Shown here: positions 1 to 16,621 of the stretch, one piece after another
How positions within the stretch are numbered: position 1 is the first letter of the stretch
Layout: every line of letters starts with the position of its first letter
Assembly (NCBI RefSeq): GCF_052324685.1
Contig: NC_135225.1
Span: 8,294,915 to 8,358,914 of the forward strand
Reading direction: 5' to 3'
DNA length: 64,000 nucleotides
Source of the DNA: Brachyhypopomus gauderio
Lineage: Eukaryota > Chordata > Actinopteri > Gymnotiformes > Hypopomidae
Notes under the pieces: model-generated
Databases searched by the model: none
What the model was told of the DNA's origin: nothing
The model's input: the letters and a program-made list of their open reading frames with translations, nothing else
Program-made: the position numbers and the translations under genes

Positions 1-4891
<4,891 letters not shown>

Positions 4892-5689
4892 CTGTCTTGT
4901 GTGAGGGAGGCTAGAAAAGATTACACCCACTGCAGTGCCATTGAGTAAAAAAAAAAATGTGTCATTTGTGAAGTGTGAAAACTCTACATACAACAGCCAC
5001 CCATGAAGTCTAGAATCAAAAGGGTCAATTGATGTAATTCCTGTTTCATGAAAGTGGCTTGAAGGCTGGTGATGTAATAAGCTGCAGGTAAATTGGACTG
5101 TTCAACAGAAAACAGAACAGAAATTAGCCAAGTAGCGAAAATATTTGGAATAGAGTTTAGTCAGGCTGAAGGGTCTGAATACAGCGCACTCGTGGAGGTT
5201 AATCTCAGTATGACTTTGTGTCAGTCAGTCATTGTTACTAAGTCACTCATCATAGCGGCAGTCAGAGCGGTCTCAGTCTATCCTTTCTACTTTGTCCTAT
5301 CATATTCAGTTCTTAAGCAGCTTAATGGCCATATAGCACTGTTTTACCTTCCACTGGTGTTATTAATGACCATTACTCGGAAGAGGTTTCTTTGGCCACA
5401 ATCTAAGCCGTTAAGAGACAAGGCAGATTATCCCAGTCCACAATGCAGCTAATCATATTCCCCAAAGTATAGAGTCTGAACTTTCCTGAAAAGCCAAAAC
5501 CTTCACATTTACAGATTAAGAAGAAAGGACTTTATTCTAGAATGAATAGTGAAACGAATGTTCCTAATTCAGCAGTTAGGGCAGTACGGAGCTCCTGGCC
5601 TCGTCATGCCTGTGATGGGCTGTAAGACTGAGCAGGCTTTGTTGGTCACTAACATTAATAGGTAAGCTGAATGAAGGCTGGTAATAACT

Positions 5690-6330
5690 TCCCCTTTCTA
5701 CAACTAGAAAGCAGTTCCCACGAACAGGAGTGATGGAGGACAACGGCCTGCTCCCCTGGCTCGGGGCTCTCGGCTGGGAAGGCCAGGCTCTCCCTCCCAC
5801 CCCCCCTTCCCCCTACAGCAACTGAGCTCCACTCAAAGCTGGAGATCTCGTTTAGTTCCACGACGACGGAGCACATAACAAGGCTTCCATACAGTGCTCA
5901 GCTGACGGCTGTCATCACGGCGGGCTTGTGTGCGCCTCTGACTGTCCTCTCTCCCTTTACTCGCCCATCTTCACTCTCACAGCAAGGCCCTCTCACAAAT
6001 TATGCGCCATTGTTGTGCAAAGATTGGCCTGTCATCGTGCGAGAAGGAGAATGTTTCAGCGCGGCTTTTGTGGTCCGTGGTGCCCCGGCACGGCCGCACA
6101 CAAGCATACCCTCACCCGCCCATCTCGGCCATTACTCCTGGTGCCAGGTGACTCGGTGACCCAGACAGCCTTTCTGCCACGTCAGCAATTTAAACACTCG
6201 GCGCCACAGTGCGGGCTACGTCCCTCCTTTCAGACAAAGGGCAAAATCAAGCTCTTCTAAAGATGAGTTAGGGCTCTGATAATCCACCCCACCCCTGCTC
6301 CCCCCTTACTGCACTCCCCCTGTGGAGCTT
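5690..6330. other. GC-richer island, candidate conserved non-coding element
   Basis: About 640 bases of mixed-composition sequence with several CpG-containing words, unlike the AT-rich flanks. Open frames occur on both strands but no domain, initiation context or splice structure supports a gene. Confidence 0.3.
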
Positions 6331-9300
6331 GAAGCAATAAGAGACAAAATTACATGTGGGTCTGCTGCACGACCCAAACCAGAATCTGTTCCATCTAATC
6401 ACCCCTTATTACAGGTCCGTTGTGTGGAATGCCAGCAAGAGCAGAGCTCTGCTCATCAGGCATAATAGAGCTCTGACATTTAAGCTCTCTGTAGATACAA
6501 TATGTGTGCCATTCAAACAAGGTAAATACATCCTTTCATGTGGCTTTGAGATTATTATATTTGCGGATATTGAGGGCAGAAATGTTTATAGTCTTTTGAA
6601 GTCAGTTGTAAATTGTAAGTGACAGTATAGAATGTTCAAAGTTGAATAGAAGGTGCCCTCCACAGACTTCCTTTGAGAAACCAGACTACAAGTCCAGTGT
6701 CATCCTTATAAGCAGATGGTCTTCATTTGCTTCTGTAGTGCTTGCGGTGCTGTGTGCAAATGCAAGCTAATCTCCACCCTGCATTACTGCAACCCTACAA
6801 CTCAGGAAAGTCAGAATGAAAAAAAAAAACAAACTATTATTCTGCTGAATGAGGAATGAATTGCATGGTGTATGTTTGCATGTGAAAAAGAAAGGTGAAT
6901 TTACATTCATCATTTCATGTCATCCTTAAGCGCACGTGTCCAGCTGAAGAGTTTGCAATTAATGCAATTCAAATAAAGTTAAACTGTCTCGTATGTTTTC
7001 ATGCTGGAAAGGGTTATGGAAGTTGATGTTTTTGGCTATTTTAAGGAGAACCTTTAAACTGACTCTGGAGATAATTGGGACTTTGCAAAGCACTTGGAAC
7101 TTTTTGCATTACTATTTGTGGTTGTAAAAACTTTACGCTTGAGTAGTTTATGTGTGTGCACAAATACTAGCAATAACCATTATGTTTAATTTGGCTTCAT
7201 ATAAGACAGTGTAAAACAGAATTTCTGTCTTAAATAACCATGAGTGGGATACTTAATTTTTATGTTAAATATCCCAAAATGAAGAAAGCTTTTTTTTGTT
7301 TGTTTTATTTTAATCACTTGAGGATTTTGAAAATGAACAGTAGTTACTTCACTGATGAAATAGAAAATATAAGTAAAACTTGATTTTTACTTAGTTATCA
7401 TCAGAGTTCATGAGCTATTGCAATAAATGCATTTTCTGTTCACATGTAAAACATGAAATGAAATGATCATAGTGTTTAAGAAATGTCATTCTTCAAGAAA
7501 AAAACTTGTTACTATTCTTTTCTTTAAATTATTATGTTGATTAGACCAACATAATTGTTCTGTTATTGAATTTTAGCTTTAGTCACACAGCATTTGTCAC
7601 TTATGACTAAATAATAATAAAAATTGTAAATGGTAATTGTACAGCTCTGCGGGCCAAACGCTACATAGATTTCCTCACAGTTACCACACAGTGTGCCAAA
7701 TGTGTTGTAATTATTTACAAGTGCCAAGTAAATGTGAAATTTTATTGTGGTGCTCATTGAAACTGGAAACCACAGTAACATGCTAGCAACAAAAACAATT
7801 ACATATTTACAGTTTGTTGTTTGATATTGGAATACGGTCTACAGTTGTATGGTTGTAACCTGAGAGATGTGTAATACTAGTTGATTTATTTGAAATGCCA
7901 TTGTTACAAGTTATTAGTACGTACACATATATTTTCTCTTTCCATTGACTGGTCATTTATTGGAAAAAAAGGTTAAACTGGTGTTTAAGACAATATATAA
8001 GTACCTTTAAGATATGAGTGACATTTTTCATACCATTCATATTGTTGAAATGCCTTTTATAGAAATTAACAGATAACAGGCCGCAAGTCTGTTTAAGATG
8101 AATATACTGATTCACTGAATTACTAATCAGAAGCCAGTATTTCATATTGCCAACAAAACTGAAGAAACATCTTCTCTTCTAGAAGATGTAGAAGAACTGT
8201 ACATAACACGTTTGGCTCCCACTACAGTAGGAAAATAGGTGGGGGTCACCGAAATAGGGGCTGTACATCCACATGCACTCCCACAACTCTGCAGCTGTGG
8301 GCCAGAGAGAACGCGTCATTTATTTGTCTAAGAATCTGCTTGCATTAAGTATCATTAAATCCATTAAATCAATACAAAGCAAAAAGCAGAATACTCAGTA
8401 TACATAGCAAGCATTCATCTCCTATCACCCAGTCTGTGTCCACTTTCCACAGACCTCACAATCTAACAATATGCAAGTTTTTACATATTCTCTAGCAAAC
8501 ATTGAAATGTGCTACATTACGCCAGTGTATATTCTTTTATCATTTTTGTTCCTAATATATGTTCATGCGTTCCAAAGTTTTATTCAACAGCTTTAAGTGT
8601 TTCATGTGTTTGGCACATCAGTTGAAATGTTAGAGGGTTTTTGTAGCTGAACAAAATCTCAGTGTGACAGTTGACAATTGAGCTCTCAGATGTCAACGTG
8701 ATACATATTTGTATGTACATATATATATATTAATAAGACAAAGTGCTCAATAAAGGAGCATTTTAATGAGGGAAAGTATACATAAAACATAGTGTGCATA
8801 TAATCCAATAATCCAAATATAAGTACTTCTAAATATTTTTTTAAATTATAGTTTTAAATGTTTTAAAATGTTTTAATGTTTTTTTTTTACTATCTGCTTT
8901 GTGAAGTGCGTATAATATATAATTTGTTAAATGTTTGTTGGTCCAACATTTCTGCATAGATCCAAAAATGTGGCCAATTTGAGCCAAATTAATCCATATA
9001 AATGTATCCATTTCAATATGGGAACACAGTCAAATATTTGTTTTGGTGGTTTTTTCCATATAATTCAAATTGCTGCAAGCTGCTACACTTGGAAAATGTT
9101 CTGGACCATAATATAGGTTTTCTGTGAATAAATCACACCCTAATGTGCCTTTAAATAGTTACAGACAGAAAATTTATTCTTGGCGCACTTTTCAATGCAA
9201 ACCTATGCCAGTGTGAGTGTGTCAGGCTTTGTTGCCAACAGTCATTATTTGCTGACAGCTGACAGAGTCATTTTCCCCCTTATTTTTGCTTCATTTTAAG

Positions 9301-10019
9301 TATTTAAATGCAAAAGTCACACATTTCAGAGCACTGTGATTAGCCTTGGGCCAACTGATGAAAGTGTTCCAGAAAATGCCACAAAAACGCAGCCAGTGTT
9401 TCTGACCGAGTGACAGTGTGAATAGGTCAGACATAGGCCAAATACAGTAGATACAGCACCGCACCACACAGTATCTTCTACAAATAATGCCAATAACACA
9501 AACTAAATCTGAAATTCTAGTAAAGAACATTAACATTTACATCATAGTGCTAGAGGAGGATACTCACCATTAACATTTACAATATAGTGCTATAGAGTTT
9601 ACTCATCAAGAAATGTTTGGTGATTTACACATTAAACTGCACATTTTCTGCCACTGTCAAACAAAACATTTGGTCAAACAATCAAAGCAAATTTAAACCA
9701 AGATTTCAAAGTTTGTTTCTTCACCTGTTGCTGGTTCTTATTTTTGGGGCATAAAGTAAGGATTTTAATATGTAGACACACCCCCAAGTCCAAACTATGA
9801 TGTTAAGGATATTTAGTGCTGAAACTGATGTTTTATTGTTCTACACAGCTTCCACAATATTCAATTTGCCTTAATTACTTATCCAAAGTCAACCATAGGA
9901 CTATATGGGCATTCAACCATCCACATTACCAGCTGACTCGGCTTCAGAAGCATACCCTGACTCCAAAGTTTGCTTTCTCTCTCATCAGCAGCTCAAGTCA
10001 GCCATGTGTTCAGTCAGTA
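6331..10019. other. AT-rich intergenic sequence
   Basis: Nothing recognised. A partial direct duplication of about 25 bases (CATTAACATTTACA...ATAGTGCTA) occurs at 9528-9595. Confidence 0.5.
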
Positions 10020-10440
10020 CAGTCTCACATCAGCTGATTTTGCACGACAGCACGCTCCTGACAGAAACATCTTCTACAAATCACCACTATTTGTTTGAAC
10101 TTCACTCTGTGTGGAACCGATCCTTCGCCAAGGCTGCCTCCCAGTGCCCTGATAATTGCTCAATCATAACAGAAATCAAAATCCAGCAGTGATCCCCCTG
10201 ACTGAGATTCGGCAGGCGAAGCCCTCGTCCACATGGAGCTGCCACTCGTTTTCTCATCGGCTCGGTCCGACCGAAAGCCTGCATGCTTTAAATTAAAGCA
10301 ATGTGTCTCGGCTATTCGCTCAGAGGCCGACGGTAATGGAAACCAACTCTGCTCTTTTATAATTCATTTGTACCATTAGCATATTAGCCTCTACTTAATG
10401 ACAGGATGTCATTAAGCAATTTGGTCTATAACTAATGACA
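10020..10440. other. Candidate conserved non-coding element with a homeobox-type palindrome
   Basis: A 270-base GC-richer segment is followed by a TAAT-rich segment with ATTAGCATATTAG and a perfect inverted repeat at 10394-10416 (arms CTTAATGACA and TGTCATTAAG, spacer GGA). Each arm combines a homeodomain core TAAT with TGACA, the core of MEIS/PBX sites. The arrangement suggests a developmental enhancer; no target gene can be named from the window. Confidence 0.35.
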
Positions 10441-13400
10441 ATATTTGTGTTCCGAAGTAGGTCAAACAAAGTAACCAATTACAACTTCTTTTCAAATCAT
10501 GATGATAGTTAAAGATTGTTTACATTTGGGTAAACTGTTTATCAGTAAACTTAATAGCTTTTTAAGTCTTTCTCCTAAACAAAGAAATAAACTGAATGAG
10601 CTGATTTAACGGTTTTTAAGTACACGATGAAGATGAATCAGTAGGTTACTCGGAAGCTAAAAACAACTTTTGAATGCATTTAGAAATATGATGAATAATT
10701 TGGTATGTTTGTGTGCTTATTATTATAATGCTTAAATAAACATTTCTATATAATCATACAGTGACACATTTCTTAGATACTTCCTTAGATAATGAGTTTT
10801 AATTGTATGTTCAGGATATTTGCTAGCTGCAAAAAGCACACAGTTGAATATAATTCATTAGCTGTTAATCTTAATAGAGTATAAAACCATTGATGACATG
10901 CAGAGTGCCTGTGAGCTGCTAGCTGAGTAAAAACAACTCATTAAAGACTAAAAGATTCAGTGATTCTTCTTTATGATCTTGTACACAGCAAAGTATGATA
11001 AATGGCAACAATAGTGCATGACTACATGTGTTTAATTTTTTTAAGTTTTAGCAAGAGAGGGCCAGTTAAACACTATGTGCTGGATGTGTTACTGTATGTA
11101 TTTTTAAAAATACATTGCAAATTGTGCCCTGTTTATGGCGTGGCGGAGCTTCTGAGTGGCAGCGTGTCTGGGAGGGAGAGTTCCCCATGAGAAATGGCGG
11201 GAAGACGGCACACATGGATCTAATGCTGGGAAACGTAGATACCGTAGACGCAGACGGCATGGAGCCATCCTTACTTCAGCGGAGGGCGTTAGTGGTGTAC
11301 ATGTCTGCCACTGGTTCTCATTTGCAGTCACAAAACTTTTGGAAAGAGTTCAAACAGTAATTTTTGTACACGGCTATGTACTGTGAGGCCAAGTGATTTG
11401 TCAGAGATGTTGAGATTACTGGCGGATGCCCGAGCACGTTGAATACTCTGGCAAGATTGGACTCATCACTGAGGTGCACTGGCATCTCGCATGATCAGAA
11501 GTGTTCAGAAGTTAGTTTTGAATACAGTACACAGTACACATTTGTGCTTCACATTTACTGTACAAAACATATTTATGCACCCTCTAATATTTTGGAAAGC
11601 AACAGCTTGGACCTACAATAGCTTTTGGATATTAAAGAATAGTTTTTTTCACAATACCCTGCCATGGTCTGGAATGGGTGTAAAATAGTTTAATTTCTAG
11701 CTCATATCACATGAAAAAAAACACCAAAACAAACAATAAAAAAAAAAATTTAATGTCAAATTATGTCTAATTTATGAAGATGATGGCTGTATTCTTTTAA
11801 GCATATTTTAAAGACACTGCTGGATACTAATCAGCTTTAAAAAAATCAAACCCACAGATATTTGTCAGCCTGAAAATTAAGGGTTTCAATCATGATGTCT
11901 AAATAATTAAACAGAACCAGTCTGAAATTAACTGGAGGCCTTTTAAGACCAGAAAGCATGTATTGGTTAATATCATTTACTGCCACTTAGCTGTTAATGT
12001 AGTTCTTGTATATTTAGTTAGGACAGCCCAATACAGTCTGTGGCTTTGTGGATTTATAGCGATATGTCAAAATTGTCATCCAAATTAATTGGTGAGATGC
12101 CAAACAGGAGCAGAAACAGCAAATTGGGTGATATGCAGACTGAGGCTAGCGATTTTCCTGGGGTTTGACCTGTGAAGGAACGCAGACATAGGTAACATAC
12201 TTGTCTTGTTCCAATGCCACAGACTGCACTGTGACCAGCTTAAACAAATAATGTCAGGCTACAACTGTGGGGTGGGAAAATAAACAAACCAAGCTATTTA
12301 GTGTGCTCATTCCACATGATTCAGTGGAAATTAAAAATGTTATTCCATAAATTTAATGTCTGCCAAGGTTAAAATCAGGTCTTGCTAACTACAAATCACT
12401 GTCCGATAAGATTCAACAATTTGAAGTTGTCAGACTTTTAAAATACTAAAGTATCTTGACAGCACAAGAACTTATTAACTAATGAACTTGCGCAATGACT
12501 TTGGCTTGCGTGATCAATTAATATTATTAATTGTTAGATTATTATTAGATTTTATTAAAGTATATTATAATATATTTTAACATATCTGTATTTAAACATA
12601 CAGTTTATAGCTGGACAAATTTGAAAATTAATACTTTCAGCACCTTTTAGTGTGTTCATGGTTCAGTTTGTCAGAATAATTACAGGGGTGGTTAGCAGGC
12701 TGGCATGAAACATCAGCAGTTTATTTTATGCAGGCAGTTAGAAATCTGCTCTATAATAAACACAGCACAGCTTTATAGTGTACTACAGTATATATTATGA
12801 GCTGGTACTTTGCCTGCCATGTAGGCCTGTAGAAGCAGTATCCTTGGGTATAAGCTTTCACACAGAGCTCGTCTTTCGCTGTGAGCCATGAAGTCTGAGT
12901 GCTGTGGACCTCTGGAACATTCCTGGAGAGGCTCAAAAGAGAACATACACAGTGGGAGACTGGACCGGACCCAAGGAAAACACAGCCAGTTTTGCATTTT
13001 ATAAGTAAATGTGATCAAATCAAACCAACCCTCACCTGTTTTGAAAAAAAGATTTAAGCCATGGGCAAATTGTAATGTTTAATTTATGTTTGTTTACCAA
13101 ACAATGTGTTTCAGATACCATTTGTGTGGGTATTTCTGGAGGCTGTGTCATGGTAGTGGTATCCTTGCTGACATCTGTGGTTGGTAATTATTGTGTACAG
13201 TCATCAGCTAATATGTCAGCACGCTGTCAGAATGAGGTGTGCCGTCACATTAAGAACTACAGTTTGTTCTGTGGTCTAACATTCTGCCCATATTGATAAA
13301 TTTGTGTAAATATAATACAGAAACACTTTAAAAGCACCGTTATGACTACTTAAACCTGAAAGCTATTTCAAAATCCTTCAAAAGGCTAATTTTCCTTAAG

Positions 13401-13450
13401 TAACTAATGTAATGTAAATGTGCCATATTTTGTCAATTGTGATTTTTACA
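10441..13450. other. AT-rich intergenic sequence
   Basis: No gene or transposon recognised. A GC-richer stretch lies at 11130-11290, with open frames on both strands and no known domain. Confidence 0.5.
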
Positions 13451-13451
13451 C

Positions 13452-13700
13452 CGCAATCGAAATTTGTCCTCCGCTTTTAACCCATCTGTGCAGTTAGAAC
13501 ACACACACACACACTAGTGATTTCTAGGGGGCTGTGGATCACACGTGCCCAGTGCTGTGGGCAGCCCTAGCCCGGCGCCCGGGGAGCAGTTGGGGTTGCC
13601 TTGCTCAAGGGCACCTCAGTCATGGCCTCAGGTCTGGGAATCGAACCCATGACCCTCCGGTCACAAGACCAGACCAACTAACGAATGACACAGACAGCAT
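13452..13700 (-). mobile_element. tRNA-derived SINE
   Basis: On the minus strand the element has a tRNA-like head with a B box GGGTTCGATTCCC (13648-13636), then a body containing the CTTGAGCAAGGC and CCCCGGGCGCCGGG-type segments common in fish SINEs, and ends in a short CA run at about 13500-13514. A second head of the same kind occurs at 37630-37740. The head is diverged near 13665-13690, so this copy is old. Confidence 0.75.
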
Positions 13701-15384
13701 TGGTTGGATAAACAGCTCCACGTCTGCATAAATGGATTCATAATTAATTTCATCCATTAGTTTTTATTTTTAAGTTATTATATTTGGCATTTTAGATTTT
13801 TTTTGTGTGTTGTTGTTAATACAATAAAAAAGTCTGTCCCATTCAGATGGTTGTCCACAATACAGATGATGGTAGCTTTTACATTCAAGTAAATAAAAAT
13901 AATATCCCATCATGTTTGTGGCTTTGAAGAAGCAAAAGAATAAATCTTGTATAGAAAGTACAATAGATGAAGTATATTGTTTAAAAGACATGTTTTGACA
14001 TGCTCCTGCTTTAAAGTTAAATGTAGTCATTTTAAAAAGGAGCAGGGGACCACTGTTAACTCAGTGCTACAGTTCATTACTCTATCATTTTTGCATGGAG
14101 GTTTTTGCTGTTCCACTCCTCAGTAAAACACCCTATGCAGACCCCTGCTTAATCCAGCCCCATCCACTCTGATGCTAGAAAGGACCCTTGGCAGGGAGCA
14201 GGGGGAACAGATGAGCTTGATCAAGCATGAGGTCCATATTACTGGCTCCAATAAATACTTTGTAGCACTTTATTTAGTTCCATGCCGTGGGCCATTTGTT
14301 CCCACAGTCCATCACTCAGCAACTGCACGGCTGATGGGGGCATGTTGGGGCTGTCCTAATTAAAAGCAGTCTGACTGGGTGTGGCCACGCGTGAGCCCAG
14401 AGCAGGCTGCTCGAACCACCGTGCCATGGGTCACCAGGGCCCACGCCAGCCCGGGTACGGCGCATCAGTACAAAGCTTCTGCACACTGCAAGGACCGTGT
14501 CTGCCTGGAAGCTTCTCAGAGATTCTTTCTGACAATGAAGGAGATTTAAAGGAGCTAGAAATATCAGGGCTGTATGAGAAATACACGAGTTAAAAGTTGA
14601 ATACTTAGCTTTAAGTTATAGGACTTAAACAGGTTCTAATTAAGATCTTGGCTGCTTTATTGTACATGCACTAAAATTAATACACAGCAAATTGTGTCAT
14701 AATATATATGATGGAGAAGCTCTTCACCACAATATATTTGTATATACACACAGACATTAATTTGGCAAAGATAAAAATATAAATAAGTGTGGACATTTGT
14801 TTCATTATGTCTTTTGTTAATAGGTAAATGAAGACACATGATTGAATGTTCTTTATATTGAATTTTGAGACGAATACTCATCTGCTAACCAAGAGAAGAG
14901 AACCTACATAGAAATAAGAATGTTAAACAATGTTTACTGGAAAATGTAAAATTTTCTTCAGTAATCTGTATACACAGAATTTAAAGAATTTTATCTACTG
15001 GCCAAGGTAAAATGTGAAATACTATGTTTTGTTAGAGCAAATTAAGATTGAAAATATCTCTTACCACTGAACGGTATGCTGAGGAAAGCAGCCATTTCTT
15101 TTTGTTAAGGAAACAGATATGGTTCTTTAGGGAGCTTTTATGGTTGGGTTTCCAGCCTAAAATCCAGGAAGTGACATCACACCACTTCCCATTGTAGCAC
15201 TGTATAAGGCCTACTGTGAATTGTATGGGCATGTAGTAATACTGAGATTCAAATAATGAAATAAAACTAAATACTGAAAAAAATTTGATGTTGATCATTT
15301 CCGTTTGTATTTGTAACTACTTTGAGGAATTGCCACATTTTGGTTTTGTACATAACTTATTTTGCTTCTATGTGTGTATATAAA
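13701..15384. other. Intergenic sequence
   Basis: AT-rich, with a GC-richer segment at 14150-14530 that may be a conserved non-coding element. No gene seen. Confidence 0.5.
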
Positions 15385-16617
15385 CACTATATTGCTAAAT
15401 GTTTTCACTCACCTTCCTTGACTCACATATGAGCTTAAGTGACATCCCATTCCTAATCCATAGGGTTCAATATGATATTGCTCCACCCATTGCAGCTAGA
15501 ACAGCTTCAACTCTTCTGGGAAGGCTGTCCACAAGGTTTACGAGTCTGTTTATGGGGATTTTTGACAATTCTTCCAGAAGCGCATTTGTGAGGTCACATT
15601 CTGATTTTGGACGAGATGGCCTGACTCTCAGTCTCCACTCTAATTCATCCCAAAGGTGTTCTATCGTGTTGAGGTCAGGACTCTATGCAGGCCAGTCAAG
15701 TTCATCCACACCAGACTCTGCCATCCATGTCTTTATGGACCTTGCTTTGTGCACTGGTTGGAAGAGGAAGGGGCCAGATCCAATCTGTTCCCACAAAGTT
15801 GGGAGCATGGAATTGTTGAAAATGTCTTGGTATGCTGAAGCATTCAGAGTTCCTTTCACTGGAACTAAGGGGCCAATCCCAGCTCCTGAAAAACAACCCC
15901 ACATCATATTCCCCCCTCCACCAAACTTTAGACTTGGCACAATGCAATCAGACCAGTATCGTTCTCCTGGCAACTGCCAAACCCAGACTCATCCATCAGA
16001 TTGCCAGATGGAAAAGTGCGATTCATCACTCCAGAGAACGCGCCTCCACTGCTCTAGAGTCCAGTGGTGGCGTGCTTTACACCACTGCGCTCTACTCTTT
16101 GCACTGCACTTGGTGATGTATGGCTTAGATGGAGCAGTTCGACCATGGAAATTCATTCCATGAAGCTCTTTGTGCTTGAGCTAATCTGAAGGCCACAAAG
16201 TGTGGATGTCTGTAGTGATCGACTCTGTAGAAAGTTGGTGACCTCTTCGCACTATGCACTTCAGCATCTGCTGACCCCGCTCCGTCAGGCCTACCACTTC
16301 ATGGCTGAGTTGTTGTCATTCCCAGACACTTGCATTTTCTTATAAAACTTATAATACTTCTTATAATCTGACAGTTGACTGTGGAATATTTAGGAGCGAT
16401 GAAATTTCTGACTGGATTTATTGCACAGGTGGCATCCTATCACACTTCCATGCTAAAATTCACTGAGCTCCTGAGAGCGACCCATTCTTTCCCAAATGTT
16501 TGTAAAAACAGTCTGCATGCCTAGGTGCTTAATTTTACACACCTGTGGCCATGGAAGTGATTGGAAAACCTGAATCCGATCATTTGGATGGGTGAGTGAA
16601 TACTTTTGGCAATAGTG
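15385..16617 (-). mobile_element. Decayed Tc1/mariner element
   Basis: The ends are imperfect inverted repeats: left CACTATATTGCTAAATGTTT then TCACTCACC (15385-15412), right, read on the minus strand from 16617, CACTATTGCCAAAAGTATTC then ACTCACCC. TA dinucleotides flank near both ends, as expected for Tc1 insertion. About 1.23 kb, a usual size for Tc1-like elements that have lost some sequence. It contains a broken transposase on the minus strand. Confidence 0.93.
15440..16485 (-). pseudogene. Tc1-like transposase pseudogene
   Basis: The minus strand keeps typical Tc1 transposase segments: MGRSQELSEF at the start (16485), [19 protein letters not shown] (around 15908-15850), [11 protein letters not shown] (around 15760-15730) and, after a stop, SPDLNTIEHLWDELEWRLR (around 15690-15630). 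These belong to the DDE catalytic domain of the cut-and-paste transposase. Several stops and frame changes separate them, and the N-terminal DNA-binding part is badly damaged, so no active enzyme is made. The 254-codon plus-strand frame over the same bases is a shadow. Confidence 0.93.
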
Positions 16618-16621
16618 TGTA

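Noticed and set aside
13630..13690. tRNA gene
   Set aside because: The B box is good, but the cloverleaf is broken and the sequence continues into a SINE body that recurs at 37.6 kb.
15399..16163. 254-codon plus-strand frame
   Set aside because: Antisense to the Tc1 transposase relic; the recognised transposase motifs are on the minus strand.
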